From Pseudoalteromonas shioyasakiensis (GTDB taxonomy: Bacteria > Pseudomonadota > Gammaproteobacteria > Enterobacterales > Alteromonadaceae): a stretch of DNA of 64,000 nucleotides. Numbering within the stretch: position 1 is the first letter of the stretch; each line of letters opens with the position of its first letter. The position numbers were made by a program, and so were the translations under genes. The DNA is taken from assembly GCF_001550135.1 (NCBI RefSeq), contig NZ_LRUE01000015.1:310001-374000 (forward strand). Direction: 5' to 3'. Shown here piece after piece: positions 8,238 through 17,174 of this stretch. The notes beneath the pieces were generated by a model. That model was not told the origin of the DNA. It made no database searches and was given only the letters and a program-made list of their open reading frames with translations.

Positions 8238-9050
8238 TTAGCCTGCTTCGCTCATGATTGTTTTACGAAGGGCTGTTGGAGTCGTATTAAACAAAAGTTT
8301 AAACTTATCGGTGAATCTAGATTGCGACGAAAAACCACATTGCTGGGCAATAGTGCCAATAGATTGTGAGCTACTTTGAATTAAGTGTAGTCCATGGCTT
8401 AAACGCGCGTTATCTTTAATTAACTGAAAACTACTGTCTTCTGCGGTTAGCTTTCTTCTGAGTGTCGATTCGCTCATCGCTAACGTCGTTGCAATACTGC
8501 TTGCATCCCAATCACGCGTTAAATCACTCGCGATAATAGTATGTACTTTGTGAGTCAGTGTAGGTGGCTCAATAATTGAACCTAAGTCTTTGAAGCCCTG
8601 CGAAAATAGTACTTGCAGCAGCTCTTGTCTTCTAATTGGCCATAATTGTGGTGGTGTTACTGCAGCCCATTCAATAAATTGTTTTAAGGTCATTTGAAAC
8701 AGTGGATCGACTTGCCCAGTAATAAACTTTTTCTTTGCTCCCGATTGATACTTCAAACACTCAAAGTCGGTGTAATCAAATTCAATCAATAACGCAATAT
8801 AGCCAAAGTTTTGCGGAATATTGCGCATCGCAACCTGTGGTGTATTTGCCATAAAGACAAAATCACCTGCATCACAGTTAACTTCTTCTGTATCTATTAG
8901 CGTTTTGCTGCCAGATAACACAACGACAAGTAATGGGTTTGCGATAGGCACATTTACAATATGTTGTTCATCATTAGCGCAGTAAATCGAAAACGGTAAA
9001 AACGGATGTCGCTTTACAGTGCTTAAACCTATCTCTATCAATTCATTCAT
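8238..9050 (-). CDS. AraC-family transcriptional regulator
   Basis: A 270-residue regulator. Residues 1-150 form a cupin-like effector domain (LVVVLSGSKTLID, GDFVFMANTPQ). Residues 165-265 carry two helix-turn-helix units (MSESTLRRKLTAE and IGTIAQQCGFSSQSRFTDKFK), the second matching the AraC signature. It probably responds to a small molecule. The exported PEBP gene downstream on the same strand is a plausible target or operon partner. Repeat cluster B lies just upstream of its start. Confidence 0.9.
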   Translation of the reverse strand: MNELIEIGLSTVKRHPFLPFSIYCANDEQHIVNVPIANPLLVVVLSGSKTLIDTEEVNCDAGDFVFMANTPQVAMRNIPQNFGYIALLIEFDYTDFECLKYQSGAKKKFITGQVDPLFQMTLKQFIEWAAVTPPQLWPIRRQELLQVLFSQGFKDLGSIIEPPTLTHKVHTIIASDLTRDWDASSIATTLAMSESTLRRKLTAEDSSFQLIKDNARLSHGLHLIQSSSQSIGTIAQQCGFSSQSRFTDKFKLLFNTTPTALRKTIMSEAG

Positions 9051-9074
9051 AATTTACAGTGTTTTTTATTGCTC

Positions 9075-9224
9075 TGAGCGGAACGGCATCATCCGTGAAT
9101 TTTAGTTATTCGGCGTTGAAACGCCTCCGACCAACTTGTAACTCGCAAACTCTACCCTTCTATGTCGCTAACTTTACTCTCGTATCTCGCTAACTTTACT
9201 CTCGTAACTCGCTAACTTTACTCC
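9075..9224. repeat. Mosaic GTAG-hairpin repeat cluster B with 22-bp tandem array
   Basis: The cluster has a degenerate M7 (about 9075-9098), M1 reversed (9111-9131) and then about four 22-bp units (9134-9224) of the type CTCGCTAACTTTACTCTCGT. The last units are nearly identical. The array ends 2 nt from the stop codon of the gene at 9227. The unit is the same as in clusters A, C, D and F. Confidence 0.85.
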
Positions 9225-9226
9225 AA

Positions 9227-9589
9227 TTAAACAAGCATATTGTTTAACATCATTCCTGGCATTAAAAATACCATTGCAAAAGAGAATGATCCGGTGAGTG
9301 CAATTGCAAGACAGCAAAATGCCGTTTGCATTAAAAAGACGTTGGGTTTACCAGAGGCACTTTTTTGAAATGACACATAGGCAAGTAACAGATTTTCTCT
9401 AATTTTTTGAAGGTAAGAACGCACGACTCTGATGATAGGCAAGCTGTACATTGCTAAAAACGCAAATACAACTTCTATTCCACCAAAATGAAATAACAGT
9501 GCAATCTCAGGTGAGAACCAACCAACAATAGCTATCAAGCACCAAAATGCAGCTTTTTGGTATTTATTTAGTTCGTGCCATTTGATCAT
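9227..9589 (-). CDS. Small membrane protein of unknown function
   Basis: I do not recognise this 120-residue protein. It has hydrophobic segments near residues 12-30, 33-52 and 88-115, a basic loop (VRSYLQKIRENLL) and no signal peptide, so it is probably a three-helix inner-membrane protein. It lies 26 nt downstream of the gene for a secreted helical protein on the same strand, likely in one transcript. A 22-bp repeat array begins right after its stop. Confidence 0.65.
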   Translation of the reverse strand: MIKWHELNKYQKAAFWCLIAIVGWFSPEIALLFHFGGIEVVFAFLAMYSLPIIRVVRSYLQKIRENLLLAYVSFQKSASGKPNVFLMQTAFCCLAIALTGSFSFAMVFLMPGMMLNNMLV

Positions 9590-9615
9590 CGTCTTCCTTG
9601 TATTTCCAATTATAT

Positions 9616-10008
9616 TTAAATTAAGTGAGCAGCTGATTTATCTAATTTAGTTATATACGCTTTAAGCTCTGCAAGCTTAAGTTTTTCGCCTTGGTGAGCA
9701 TTCATCGCTTTTGCAAAGTAGCTATTGGCTTGATGCTGATCACCTTCATGCTCATAAATGAGTCCAATGCGCAAATAAGTAAAAGCAAGATTATTAGGAC
9801 CTAATTCTGTTTGCAGCGTTTTAGCGCTATCAAGCTCAAGAATTCTTGCTAGTGCATTTAACGCATAAAGCGCACTATCGCTCGAACCTCTGATGTACTG
9901 AGAATGAGCAAGTTCAAGCTCTTTTTTAAGAAACTCAGCTGTAATTTCATTTGCGTTTGTAGGTACAGCTAACGAGACTAAAGCAGCTAAGGTTAAAACT
10001 TTAAACAT
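9616..10008 (-). CDS. Secreted TPR-like hypothetical protein
   Basis: A 130-residue protein with a signal peptide (residues 1-19, ending TNANE). The mature part is all-helical, and segments such as LAFTYLRIGLIYEHEGD and ANSYFAKAMNAH have tetratricopeptide spacing, giving one to two TPR-like units. It is probably a periplasmic protein-binding helper. The start is preceded by AGGAGG at 10014-10019. It pairs with the membrane protein gene downstream. Family not assigned. Confidence 0.65.
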   Translation of the reverse strand: MFKVLTLAALVSLAVPTNANEITAEFLKKELELAHSQYIRGSSDSALYALNALARILELDSAKTLQTELGPNNLAFTYLRIGLIYEHEGDQHQANSYFAKAMNAHQGEKLKLAELKAYITKLDKSAAHLI

Positions 10009-10055
10009 GTTAAACCTCCTTTTAAAATGTGTTTTACAGATTAATCAAACTCGAT

Positions 10056-10290
10056 TAACTGGTCAAACTTTACTCTCGTATTTCACTAACTTCTCTTTTG
10101 ACGCGCTAAAGCACGTCCTACATAGTATCGCGCGAAACAAGTTTCACGCCTACGAAAGAAAACATTAGGCGCTAGGATTCAGGCTATGGGACGCGATGTA
10201 AAATCGCTGCTACTTGTTCGGCGTTAAAACGCCTCCTACAAACTTGAAACTCGCTAACTTTACTCTCGTATCTCGCAAACTTTCCCCTTT
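10056..10290. repeat. Mosaic GTAG-hairpin repeat cluster C
   Basis: Read on the minus strand this is the fullest ordered copy: 22-bp units (10246-10283), M1 (10220-10239), M2 (10193-10213), M3 (10161-10190), M4 (10129-10153), M5 (10102-10121) and a partial array unit (about 10061-10095). M1, M2, M4 and M5 each carry CTAC at the right edge, that is GTAG at the head on the minus strand. The order is the same as in clusters D, E and F. Confidence 0.88.
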
Positions 10291-10298
10291 AATGGGGC

Positions 10299-10709
10299 TT
10301 AATCGCGACCAAAACCTATCTGCTTTTTGCCATTTAATCCTTTTTTATGCCATTCGGCTTGCTCTTCGCAGAATATTTGCGCGTCTAATTCCTTACTTGG
10401 CTCTTCATTTAAACTGCCTGCAGGTACAAGTAGATATTTACTGTCTTGTGATTCAAATGGCAGCGCTGAGCCACAGGTTTTACAAAACGCTCTAGACAAT
10501 GCACGTCCAGGGTAATTAAACCGCGTGATGTGATGTTGGCCTTTACCCCATTCGATAGCATCAGGCGAGGTAAACAAATTTGCAGCGTGAGCAGTGCCAG
10601 TTAGTTTGCGGCATTGTTCGCAATGACAGAAGAAAAAACGCCTAAAGTTATCAGCGACTTTAAAGCTGACTTCGCCGCAGCAGCATCCACCAGTAAGTAG
10701 TCTAGTCAT
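10299..10709 (-). CDS. GFA / CENP-V-like zinc protein
   Basis: A 136-residue protein of the glutathione-dependent formaldehyde-activating enzyme-like family. It shows the Cys-rich zinc motifs GGCCCGEVSF (residues 8-17), CHCEQCRKLTG (about 29-39) and CKTCGSALPF (about 76-85). Members bind two Zn ions in a Mss4-like fold; the substrate is rarely known. ATG 10709 is preferred over the codon at 10730 because AAGGAG lies 7 nt upstream and the family begins close to the first Cys motif. It stands alone between repeat cluster C and the hut terminator. Confidence 0.88.
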   Translation of the reverse strand: MTRLLTGGCCCGEVSFKVADNFRRFFFCHCEQCRKLTGTAHAANLFTSPDAIEWGKGQHHITRFNYPGRALSRAFCKTCGSALPFESQDSKYLLVPAGSLNEEPSKELDAQIFCEEQAEWHKKGLNGKKQIGFGRD

Positions 10710-10781
10710 ATCTATCTCCTTATTCGCCAAGCTAAAAATTTATTCCCTAAACGATGCGCTATTTAATAATTTTTGGCAATA

Positions 10782-10817
10782 AAAAAGGCCATGTTGCGTT
10801 TACAACATGGCCTTTTT
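10782..10817 (-). terminator. Terminator of the hut operon
   Basis: A 15-bp perfect stem (AAAAAGGCCATGTTG pairing with its complement at 10803-10817) has a 6-nt loop and an A-tract on its left side, which reads as a T-tract for minus-strand transcripts leaving hutU. It is symmetrical enough to act on both strands. Confidence 0.9.
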
Positions 10818-10830
10818 GCATTGACACAAC

Positions 10831-12831
10831 TTAGAAATCTAAGTTTGATAAAACTTCATCATCAACGTTATTAGACAAGGTCACTTTAAGTTTAGGGGTA
10901 CGAGCCATTTCACGTTTAATCGCAAAATTAGCTTCTTCGTTACGCGCCCAACTACGACGAGCAATACCGTTGTTTACATCAAATAATAGCATAGATTTCA
11001 AACGACGCTCGGCAGCTTCACTACCATCTAGTAGCATACCAAAACCACCGTTGATCACTTCGCCCCAGCCTACACCGCCACCATTGTGAATAGATACCCA
11101 AGTAGCACCACGGAAACCATCACCAATTACATTGTGAATCGCCATGTCTGCTGTGAAGCGGCTACCATCATAAATATTTGATGTTTCACGGAAAGGTGAA
11201 TCAGTGCCACTTACATCATGGTGGTCACGCCCAAGTACAACCGGACCAATTTCGCCACGATTAATGGCATCATTAAAGGCTTTAGCAATTTCAGCGCGGC
11301 CTAGTGCGTCTGCATAAAGAATACGAGCTTGCGAACCAACAACCAGTTTGTTTTGCTTCGCATCTTTGATCCACGTGATGTTGTCTTGCATTTGCTGTTG
11401 GATCTCTTCAGGTGAGTCCGCCATGATTTTATTTAAAACGTCTGCAGCAATCGCATCTGTTTTATCAAGATCTTCTGGTTTACCTGACGTACATACCCAG
11501 CGGAACGGGCCAAAGCCGTAGTCAAAACACATTGGGCCAAGAATATCTTGTACGTACGATGGGTATTTAAAATCAATACCATTTTCAGCCATTACATCGC
11601 CACCAGCACGTGATGCTTCTAGCAAGAACGCATTACCGTAATCAAAGAAGTAAGTACCTTTTGCTGTGTGCTTGTTAACAGCATCGGCGTGGCGCTTAAG
11701 CGTCGCTTGTACTTTTTCTTTAAATACTTCTGGCTCTTCACGAATTAAACGATTTGACTCTTCATAGCTGATATCAACCGGGTAGTAACCGCCTGACCAA
11801 GGGTTATGAAGTGAAGTTTGGTCTGAACCTAAGTGAATGAAAATATCTTCTGCTAAGAAGTTTTCCCATACATCAACCACGTTACCGATAAAGGCTATTG
11901 AAACCACTTCTTCATTTTGCTGAGCCGTACGTACACGCTCAACAAGCTCTGGCATGTTATCGATTAGCTCATCAACCCAACCTTGTTGATGACGCTTAAT
12001 AGCTGCCTTAGGGTTAACCTCAGCACACACGGTAATACAGTTAGCAATGTTACCCGCTTTAGGCTGCGCACCACTCATACCGCCTAAACCAGCAGTTAAG
12101 AAGATCTTGCCTTTTGGTGATTCGCCTTTTTCGAGCACTTTACGGAACGCATTCATTACGGTAATAGTTGTACCGTGAACAATACCTTGTGGGCCAATGT
12201 ACATAAATGAACCCGCAGTCATTTGACCGTATTGAGTTACACCTAGTGCATTGAATTTTTCCCAATCATCCGGCTTTGAATAGTTCGGGATCATCATACC
12301 GTTTGTTACAACCACACGCGGTGCTTCAACTGATGATGGAAATAACCCCATAGGGTGACCCGAGTACATGTGTAGCGTTTGGTCTTCTTCCATTTCGCTT
12401 AAGTACTTCATAGTTAATAAGTACTGCGCCCAGTTTTGGAATACCGCACCGTTACCACCGTAAGTGATTAGCTCTTCAGGGTGCTGTGCTACTGCAGGAT
12501 CAAGGTTATTGTCGATCATTAACATGATAGCGGCAGCTTGTTCGCATTTAGCTGGGTAATCGTTGATTGAGCGCGCTTTAAGTTCATAGTTAGGCTTAAA
12601 GCGATACATATAAATACGGCCAAATTGCTTAAGCTCAGCGGCAAATTCGGCGGCTAATTCTTTGTGCCATTCTTTAGGGAAATAACGCAATGCGTTACGA
12701 ATAGCTAATTGCTTTTCGTCAGCCGATAAAATGTCTTTACGTTTTGGAGCACGGTTTGCATCACTTGGATACGGTTTTGGCTCTGGCAATACGCTTGGGA
12801 TACCTTGCTTAATTTGTTCTTGAAAAGTCAT
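10831..12831 (-). CDS. hutU: Urocanate hydratase, long eukaryote-like form
   Basis: Urocanase converts urocanate to imidazolonepropionate, step two of histidine degradation, using tightly bound NAD+. Signatures include YGGNGAVFQNWAQ, YSGHPMGLFPSS, QMTAGSFMYIGPQGIVHG and GRDHHDVSGTDSPFRET. At 666 residues it is about 110 longer than the usual proteobacterial HutU (about 555). Motifs such as MYSGHPMGLFPS and VTQYGQMTAGS resemble the long UROC1-type enzyme of animals and some bacteria. A GGGAG ribosome-binding site precedes ATG 12831, 11 nt after hutH, so the two form one operon. The hutI and hutG genes are not in the window. Confidence 0.95.
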   Translation of the reverse strand: MTFQEQIKQGIPSVLPEPKPYPSDANRAPKRKDILSADEKQLAIRNALRYFPKEWHKELAAEFAAELKQFGRIYMYRFKPNYELKARSINDYPAKCEQAAAIMLMIDNNLDPAVAQHPEELITYGGNGAVFQNWAQYLLTMKYLSEMEEDQTLHMYSGHPMGLFPSSVEAPRVVVTNGMMIPNYSKPDDWEKFNALGVTQYGQMTAGSFMYIGPQGIVHGTTITVMNAFRKVLEKGESPKGKIFLTAGLGGMSGAQPKAGNIANCITVCAEVNPKAAIKRHQQGWVDELIDNMPELVERVRTAQQNEEVVSIAFIGNVVDVWENFLAEDIFIHLGSDQTSLHNPWSGGYYPVDISYEESNRLIREEPEVFKEKVQATLKRHADAVNKHTAKGTYFFDYGNAFLLEASRAGGDVMAENGIDFKYPSYVQDILGPMCFDYGFGPFRWVCTSGKPEDLDKTDAIAADVLNKIMADSPEEIQQQMQDNITWIKDAKQNKLVVGSQARILYADALGRAEIAKAFNDAINRGEIGPVVLGRDHHDVSGTDSPFRETSNIYDGSRFTADMAIHNVIGDGFRGATWVSIHNGGGVGWGEVINGGFGMLLDGSEAAERRLKSMLLFDVNNGIARRSWARNEEANFAIKREMARTPKLKVTLSNNVDDEVLSNLDF

Positions 12832-12842
12832 TATTTGCTCCC

Positions 12843-14336
12843 TTAGTTAACTTTAAACGCTTGCGATTTAACAAGTTCTACCATGGCATCAATGTCTGGC
12901 TTAAGTAAACGGTCTTCTTCTAGTTTGGTAACTTTGCTGCGAATTAACGCAAAGTTTTCTTCAATGATGTCTGAACACTTGTTAGGACGTCTAAATTCGA
13001 TTGCTTGCGCTGCATACATCAGCTCAATAGCAAAGATTTTATCAAGGTTACCTAAAATCTGGTTTAACTTACGACCAGAGATACTACCCATAGATACGTG
13101 ATCTTCTTGACCCATTGATGTTGGTACGCTGTCTGCTGATGGCGGGAAACACAATGATTTATTTTCTGTTACCAGTGCCGCAGTCACATATTGCGGGATC
13201 ATCATGCCAGAGTTTAAGCCACCCGATGTCGTTAACAAGCGTGGTAAGCCGTGTAAGCCCTCAAGCAATAAATAACAACGACGATCAGCAATGTTACCAA
13301 GCTCTGCCGCTGCGATTGAAGCGTAATCTAAAACCATAGCAAGTGGTTGGCCGTGGAAACCACCACCCGAAATAGCTTCTTCTTCGCTGATCACAATTGG
13401 GTTATCTGTTACAGAGTTCATTTCTGTTTCAGCAAGCTCTTTTAAGTGGTAGTACGCGTTACGTGATGCACCATGAACTTGTGGAATACAACGCAGTGAG
13501 TAAGGGTCTTGAACACGGTCACAATCAGTGTGTGAAGCCATGTTTTCAGAGCCTGCAAAAAAGCTACGCATGCGCGCTGCAACTTCAACGTTACCTTTAA
13601 AAGCACGAATTGCGTGTAACTCTTCACGGAACGGCGATTCGCTACCTTGCATACCTTCAATGCTCATAGCGCCTGCAATATCTGCAAGGTCTAATAAGTA
13701 ACGCATTTTAGTAAGCGCTGTAATGGCGTGCGATAAAATAAACTGAGTACCGTTGATTAACGCAAGACCTTCTTTAGCGTGCAGATCAAGCGGCTCTAAG
13801 CCATGCTCTTTTAATACCTCTGCCGCGGGTTTGATTGTGTCGTTTACCCAGAACTCGCCTTCACCTAAAAGAGGTAAGAATAAGTGTGATAACGGTGCTA
13901 AGTCGCCCGACGCGCCTACTGAGCCTTGCTCTGGAACAACTGGGATAATATCAAGTTCAATAAACTTAAGCATACGCTCAACAACGGTTAAACGAATACC
14001 TGAAAAACCTTGGCTTAATGCATGTACTTTGGTGATTAGCATCAGCTTTGAAATAGGTTTAGCGATTGGCTCCCCCACACCAACAGCGTGTGTGATTAAT
14101 AAGTTTTTTTGTAATAGGTTGGTTTCTTCTGGAGAAATTTGTGTATCACATAATGGGCCAAAGCCCGTATTGATACCATAAATGGCTTTATCTGAGGCAG
14201 CCATTTTGTCTACGTTTTGGCGGCTTTTATTAATTTTATCAATTGCTTCTTGGCAAAGCTCTGCCTGTAACGTACCGGCTGCAATAGCATTAACGCTGTC
14301 TAACGTTAATTGGTCAACACCATACTTAAATGTCAT
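12843..14336 (-). CDS. hutH: Histidine ammonia-lyase
   Basis: A 497-residue enzyme that removes ammonia from L-histidine to give urocanate. The Ala-Ser-Gly triad that forms the MIO cofactor is in GSVGASGDLAPLSH (about residues 143-156). Other signatures are YGINTGFGPL near residue 50 and QEDHVSMGS near 415. The length is normal for the family (about 510). AGGAG precedes the start. hutU follows at 11 nt, and a LysR gene is divergent 120 bp upstream. Confidence 0.96.
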   Translation of the reverse strand: MTFKYGVDQLTLDSVNAIAAGTLQAELCQEAIDKINKSRQNVDKMAASDKAIYGINTGFGPLCDTQISPEETNLLQKNLLITHAVGVGEPIAKPISKLMLITKVHALSQGFSGIRLTVVERMLKFIELDIIPVVPEQGSVGASGDLAPLSHLFLPLLGEGEFWVNDTIKPAAEVLKEHGLEPLDLHAKEGLALINGTQFILSHAITALTKMRYLLDLADIAGAMSIEGMQGSESPFREELHAIRAFKGNVEVAARMRSFFAGSENMASHTDCDRVQDPYSLRCIPQVHGASRNAYYHLKELAETEMNSVTDNPIVISEEEAISGGGFHGQPLAMVLDYASIAAAELGNIADRRCYLLLEGLHGLPRLLTTSGGLNSGMMIPQYVTAALVTENKSLCFPPSADSVPTSMGQEDHVSMGSISGRKLNQILGNLDKIFAIELMYAAQAIEFRRPNKCSDIIEENFALIRSKVTKLEEDRLLKPDIDAMVELVKSQAFKVN

Positions 14337-14456
14337 TTATAACTCCTAAAGAACAGGATTAAGTTTTATTTAGATGGAGTCTAGCTTGCTCTAGTTGTTT
14401 TACAAATGCATAATTATCGTTATTCATTCCAGATTTATCGAACTAAAAGAAGAGCT

Positions 14457-15353
14457 ATGCAAGTTCATGACGTAGACCTGCGCTTATTGCGCGTTTTTGT
14501 AGCAATTGTTGAGTGTGGCGGGTTATCAGCCGCAGAGTCACGTTTGAATATTGGCCGCTCCACCATCAGTGCGCATTTATCAGATTTAGAAGTAAGGCTT
14601 GGTATTAAATTATGTAAACGTGGCCGCAGTGGTTTTGAAATTACAGACGCTGGCGCCATCACTTATCAGGCATCGATAGAACTGCTTCAGCAATGCGAAG
14701 CCTTTGCTAATACCGTAGCCAGCTCTAAAAACGAGTTATCGGGACGTTTAAGTATTGCCATGATAGATACCATGGTCAGCGACCCACGCTGTGCCATTCC
14801 CCGCGCGATAGCAAGGTTAAAAGGCAAAGGTAAAAACATTCAGTTCGATATTAATGTGTGCGAGGCACGAGAGGTAGAAACCGCAGTAGCCAATGGCCGC
14901 TCGTTGGTGGGGATTGGTGTTAGCCGCCATCATATTCGCGGATTAAATTACACCGCCCTACATAACGAAACTAACTTTTTGTATTGCGCAGTCGGTCATC
15001 CATTATTTGAGTGTGAAGACAAACAAATAGATGAGCTCATTAAAGAAGCCGAAGTCATTACTAGTAACTACATGCGCGATAAAGAAAGCCGAAACGACGG
15101 ATTAAACTATCAAAACAGTGCTGTTGCTTATCACGATGAAGGTATTGCACATTTAATTTTATCGGATGAGTTTATTGGTTATTTACCCGATCACTACGCA
15201 CAGTTTTGGGTTGATAAAGGCATTTTCAAAGCTATCCAGCCAAAAAAATATCACTACGATATTCCAGTGGTATTGATCACCTCAAAAACAAACGCCAGCT
15301 CGCCTTTAGCAAATGCCATGATTGATGAAATTAAGCGTTGTTATTCGGTTTAG
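14457..15353 (+). CDS. LysR-family regulator, probable regulator of hutHU
   Basis: A 298-residue LysR-type protein: winged helix-turn-helix at residues 5-65 (LRVFVAIVECGGLSAAESRLNIGRS begins it) and a periplasmic-binding-like effector domain from about residue 90 to the end. ATG 14457 is favoured over 14406 because AAGAAGAG precedes it and the family starts a few residues before DLRLLRVF. The divergent position 120 bp from hutH suggests it controls hutHU, unlike the GntR-type HutC of pseudomonads and enterics. Its last 23 bases overlap the end of a convergent membrane protein gene. Confidence 0.88.
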   Translation: MQVHDVDLRLLRVFVAIVECGGLSAAESRLNIGRSTISAHLSDLEVRLGIKLCKRGRSGFEITDAGAITYQASIELLQQCEAFANTVASSKNELSGRLSIAMIDTMVSDPRCAIPRAIARLKGKGKNIQFDINVCEAREVETAVANGRSLVGIGVSRHHIRGLNYTALHNETNFLYCAVGHPLFECEDKQIDELIKEAEVITSNYMRDKESRNDGLNYQNSAVAYHDEGIAHLILSDEFIGYLPDHYAQFWVDKGIFKAIQPKKYHYDIPVVLITSKTNASSPLANAMIDEIKRCYSV

Positions 15354-15828
15354 CTTTAAACTTTTTTATTAAACTAAAAGCAATCAAAATCAGACCAAAA
15401 ATACCAAGCAATATACGAGCTATGTTGCTTTTAAATAGCGCCTGTTCATAACTTTGAATCATTTTACCATTAAGTTTTAATTGATGGACTTTATACGCTT
15501 CGGCACTTTTATCATACGAAGCCAAAATATGAACGTTATCATTTAAGCTAATTGGTAAGTTAGTTGGTCTAAGGAATGTAGTCGTCTTCTCAGTACCAAC
15601 AACTGTCATGAGTTTACATTTAAATTTGCCACAATTTCTATGTGAATCATAAAAGCGTTGTACTACGCCCTGCTCATCTATTAGTTGCTCTTTTATAGGC
15701 AAATCCAAAAAATAGAACGCGGCAATAATCTGTACTAACCCTATAAAAAATAAATAAGAAGATAAAAATTTTTTTTCTTCTTTTTTTGTGAATTGAGTTA
15801 TTGGTGACTGGTGCGGCGTATTAAGCAT
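15331..15828 (-). CDS. Membrane protein of unknown function
   Basis: I do not recognise this 165-residue protein. It has two transmembrane helices (about residues 24-43 and 134-153) around a soluble loop of about 90 residues with HRNCGKFKCKL, which may hold a disulfide. The tail is basic. The layout recalls small membrane proteins of the DUF3592 kind, but I cannot support that. Its start overlaps the stop of the DoxX-like gene by 8 bases, so the two are co-translated. Its end overlaps the LysR gene convergently. Confidence 0.6.
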   Translation of the reverse strand: MLNTPHQSPITQFTKKEEKKFLSSYLFFIGLVQIIAAFYFLDLPIKEQLIDEQGVVQRFYDSHRNCGKFKCKLMTVVGTEKTTTFLRPTNLPISLNDNVHILASYDKSAEAYKVHQLKLNGKMIQSYEQALFKSNIARILLGIFGLILIAFSLIKKFKAKPNNNA

Positions 15829-16210
15829 TGAGCTGTGGTTCTTTGAGTTCTTTAATTAATACGAGGCTAAAGGCGATCAAAGCAAGGTTTGTAGTCACAG
15901 GATTAAACGCTTCGACTAACAGTGCTGGTTGTAAAACAGCAACAAACAGCATTAGCCCTACTAAAGCAGCTATGTTGAGAATATTGATTAACATTGAACG
16001 ATAGAAAATAAAAAACAGCACGGCAAATATAATTTCACCTATGCCAGCTGCTCGGGTAATGAGCGTTGAGATTTCAGCATTAAAACCAAAACTGGCCGTC
16101 ATTTTTAGTTCAAGGGGGGCTATGTGAATAAGTTTTGGCATCAGCCCATGATAAAGCCAACTAAAGCTGATAATAAATCGAGCGATTTGAATCGTAGTTA
16201 AATGCTTCAT
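15821..16210 (-). CDS. DoxX-like family membrane protein
   Basis: A 129-residue four-helix membrane protein. The pattern ARFIISFSWLYHGLMPKL at the N-terminus and the Gly-Glu pair in RAAGIGEIIFAVLF are typical of the DoxX-like family. Functions are poorly known, and several members relate to redox or thiol stress. The following gene overlaps it by 8 bases. Confidence 0.8.
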   Translation of the reverse strand: MKHLTTIQIARFIISFSWLYHGLMPKLIHIAPLELKMTASFGFNAEISTLITRAAGIGEIIFAVLFFIFYRSMLINILNIAALVGLMLFVAVLQPALLVEAFNPVTTNLALIAFSLVLIKELKEPQLNA

Positions 16211-16259
16211 CGGGTAAATTTACTTTGTGTGCTCTAATATTCAGAGCACACAGTATAGC

Positions 16260-16682
16260 TTATAAGCTAGTAGGTTGACCGAAACGGTTCTCAGCTTCAT
16301 CACCTGCTAAAAAGCCATTTTCGATTAACGCCCAGATACCACCAATAACTGGAACTAAGCCAATCAATACCCACCAACCTGATTTATTACGGTCATGCCA
16401 GCGCTTTACTTGAACCGCAAGCGAAACCCACATAAGTGGGATATAAAAGATTAGTGTGATCACAGAGATTGCTGTTTCATTACCACCTGTTAATAATGCA
16501 ACTACGAACATAAAAACAAATGAAGCTACAATAATACCTAAGAAAGAATACCAATAGGTCTTACGAGGAATACGACCTTTAAAAGAAAACAAAATTTCTT
16601 TCATGCTTAAAGTGGTTGTTTCTGTTGATGCTGTAGCAAGGTTTGATTCTGGGGCTTGATATACGTTTTCTGACACTGTCAT
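16260..16682 (-). CDS. DUF805 family membrane protein
   Basis: A 140-residue inner-membrane protein with the DUF805 signature. FKGRIPRKTYWY (about residues 26-37) is followed by helices near 40-62 and 70-90 and by VKRWHDRNKSGWW (about 94-106), then a last helix and a C-terminal NRFGQP. The N-terminus ENVYQAPESNL is also common in this family. ATG 16682 fits the family better than TTG 16706, although the AAAGGA before it is unusually close. The function is unknown. Confidence 0.88.
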   Translation of the reverse strand: MTVSENVYQAPESNLATASTETTTLSMKEILFSFKGRIPRKTYWYSFLGIIVASFVFMFVVALLTGGNETAISVITLIFYIPLMWVSLAVQVKRWHDRNKSGWWVLIGLVPVIGGIWALIENGFLAGDEAENRFGQPTSL

Positions 16683-16830
16683 TTCCTTTGATATGTGTTG
16701 TAGCAAACAGTTTTAATCTAGTCTGCTGATTTATGTTGTTAATAGTGCTGAATTAAGCATGAATAAGATAACACAAAATGATTGAATTTGGGTACTAAGA
16801 AATTGCTGGTAAACTTTATGCCTATGAACG

Positions 16831-17084
16831 TTATAATTTAGAAAATGGGTCTGAAAGCAACTCAGCTTTGAAATAACTTATCGCATCTTCAACATCAGAG
16901 AATGTTTTTTGCTGAAACTTAACCCCTCGTTCGAAGTAAAAAACCTCAATATGACTCTTTGCGTCGTAAATACAATGCCCTTCAATTCTTGGTAAAGTAT
17001 CAATCGCATAGGTTTCTCTTTTAATGCCTTTTTTATTAAATACTGCTTTAGCTCAATAAGCTCCTGACGCATGTTAGCATTCAC
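16831..17084 (-). pseudogene. Small gene broken at an A6 run (or read by -1 frameshifting)
   Basis: Two frames together encode a coherent protein of about 84 residues. The first part starts at GTG 17084 (or ATG 17072) and runs through LIELKQYLIKK. The second part, in the -1 frame, continues GIKRETYAIDTLPRIEG to DPFSKL and stops at 16831. The junction is the run A-AAA-AAG at 17034-17028 in the exact phase of a -1 slippery heptamer. Either one A was lost (seven A restores the frame) or the ribosome slips. The C-terminal pattern FYFERG...FSDVEDAISYF...LLSDP recalls small single-domain immunity-type proteins; I cannot confirm a family. Confidence 0.55.
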
Positions 17085-17146
17085 TTTATTAATATTATTT
17101 AATAACTTACTGAGTTTTCATGGTAAAAGCAAGTAACCTAAAGACA

Positions 17147-17169
17147 TAAAAAAAGCACCCTTAGGTGCT
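17147..17169 (-). terminator. Terminator after the DUF4240 gene
   Basis: The stem AGCACC (17154-17159) pairs with GGTGCT (17164-17169) around a 4-nt loop. On the minus strand it is followed by seven T. It lies 6 nt past the DUF4240 stop. Confidence 0.8.
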
Positions 17170-17174
17170 GTTAA

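Noticed and set aside
13753..14181. 142-codon plus-strand frame opposite hutH
   Set aside because: Antisense shadow of a strongly conserved enzyme gene.
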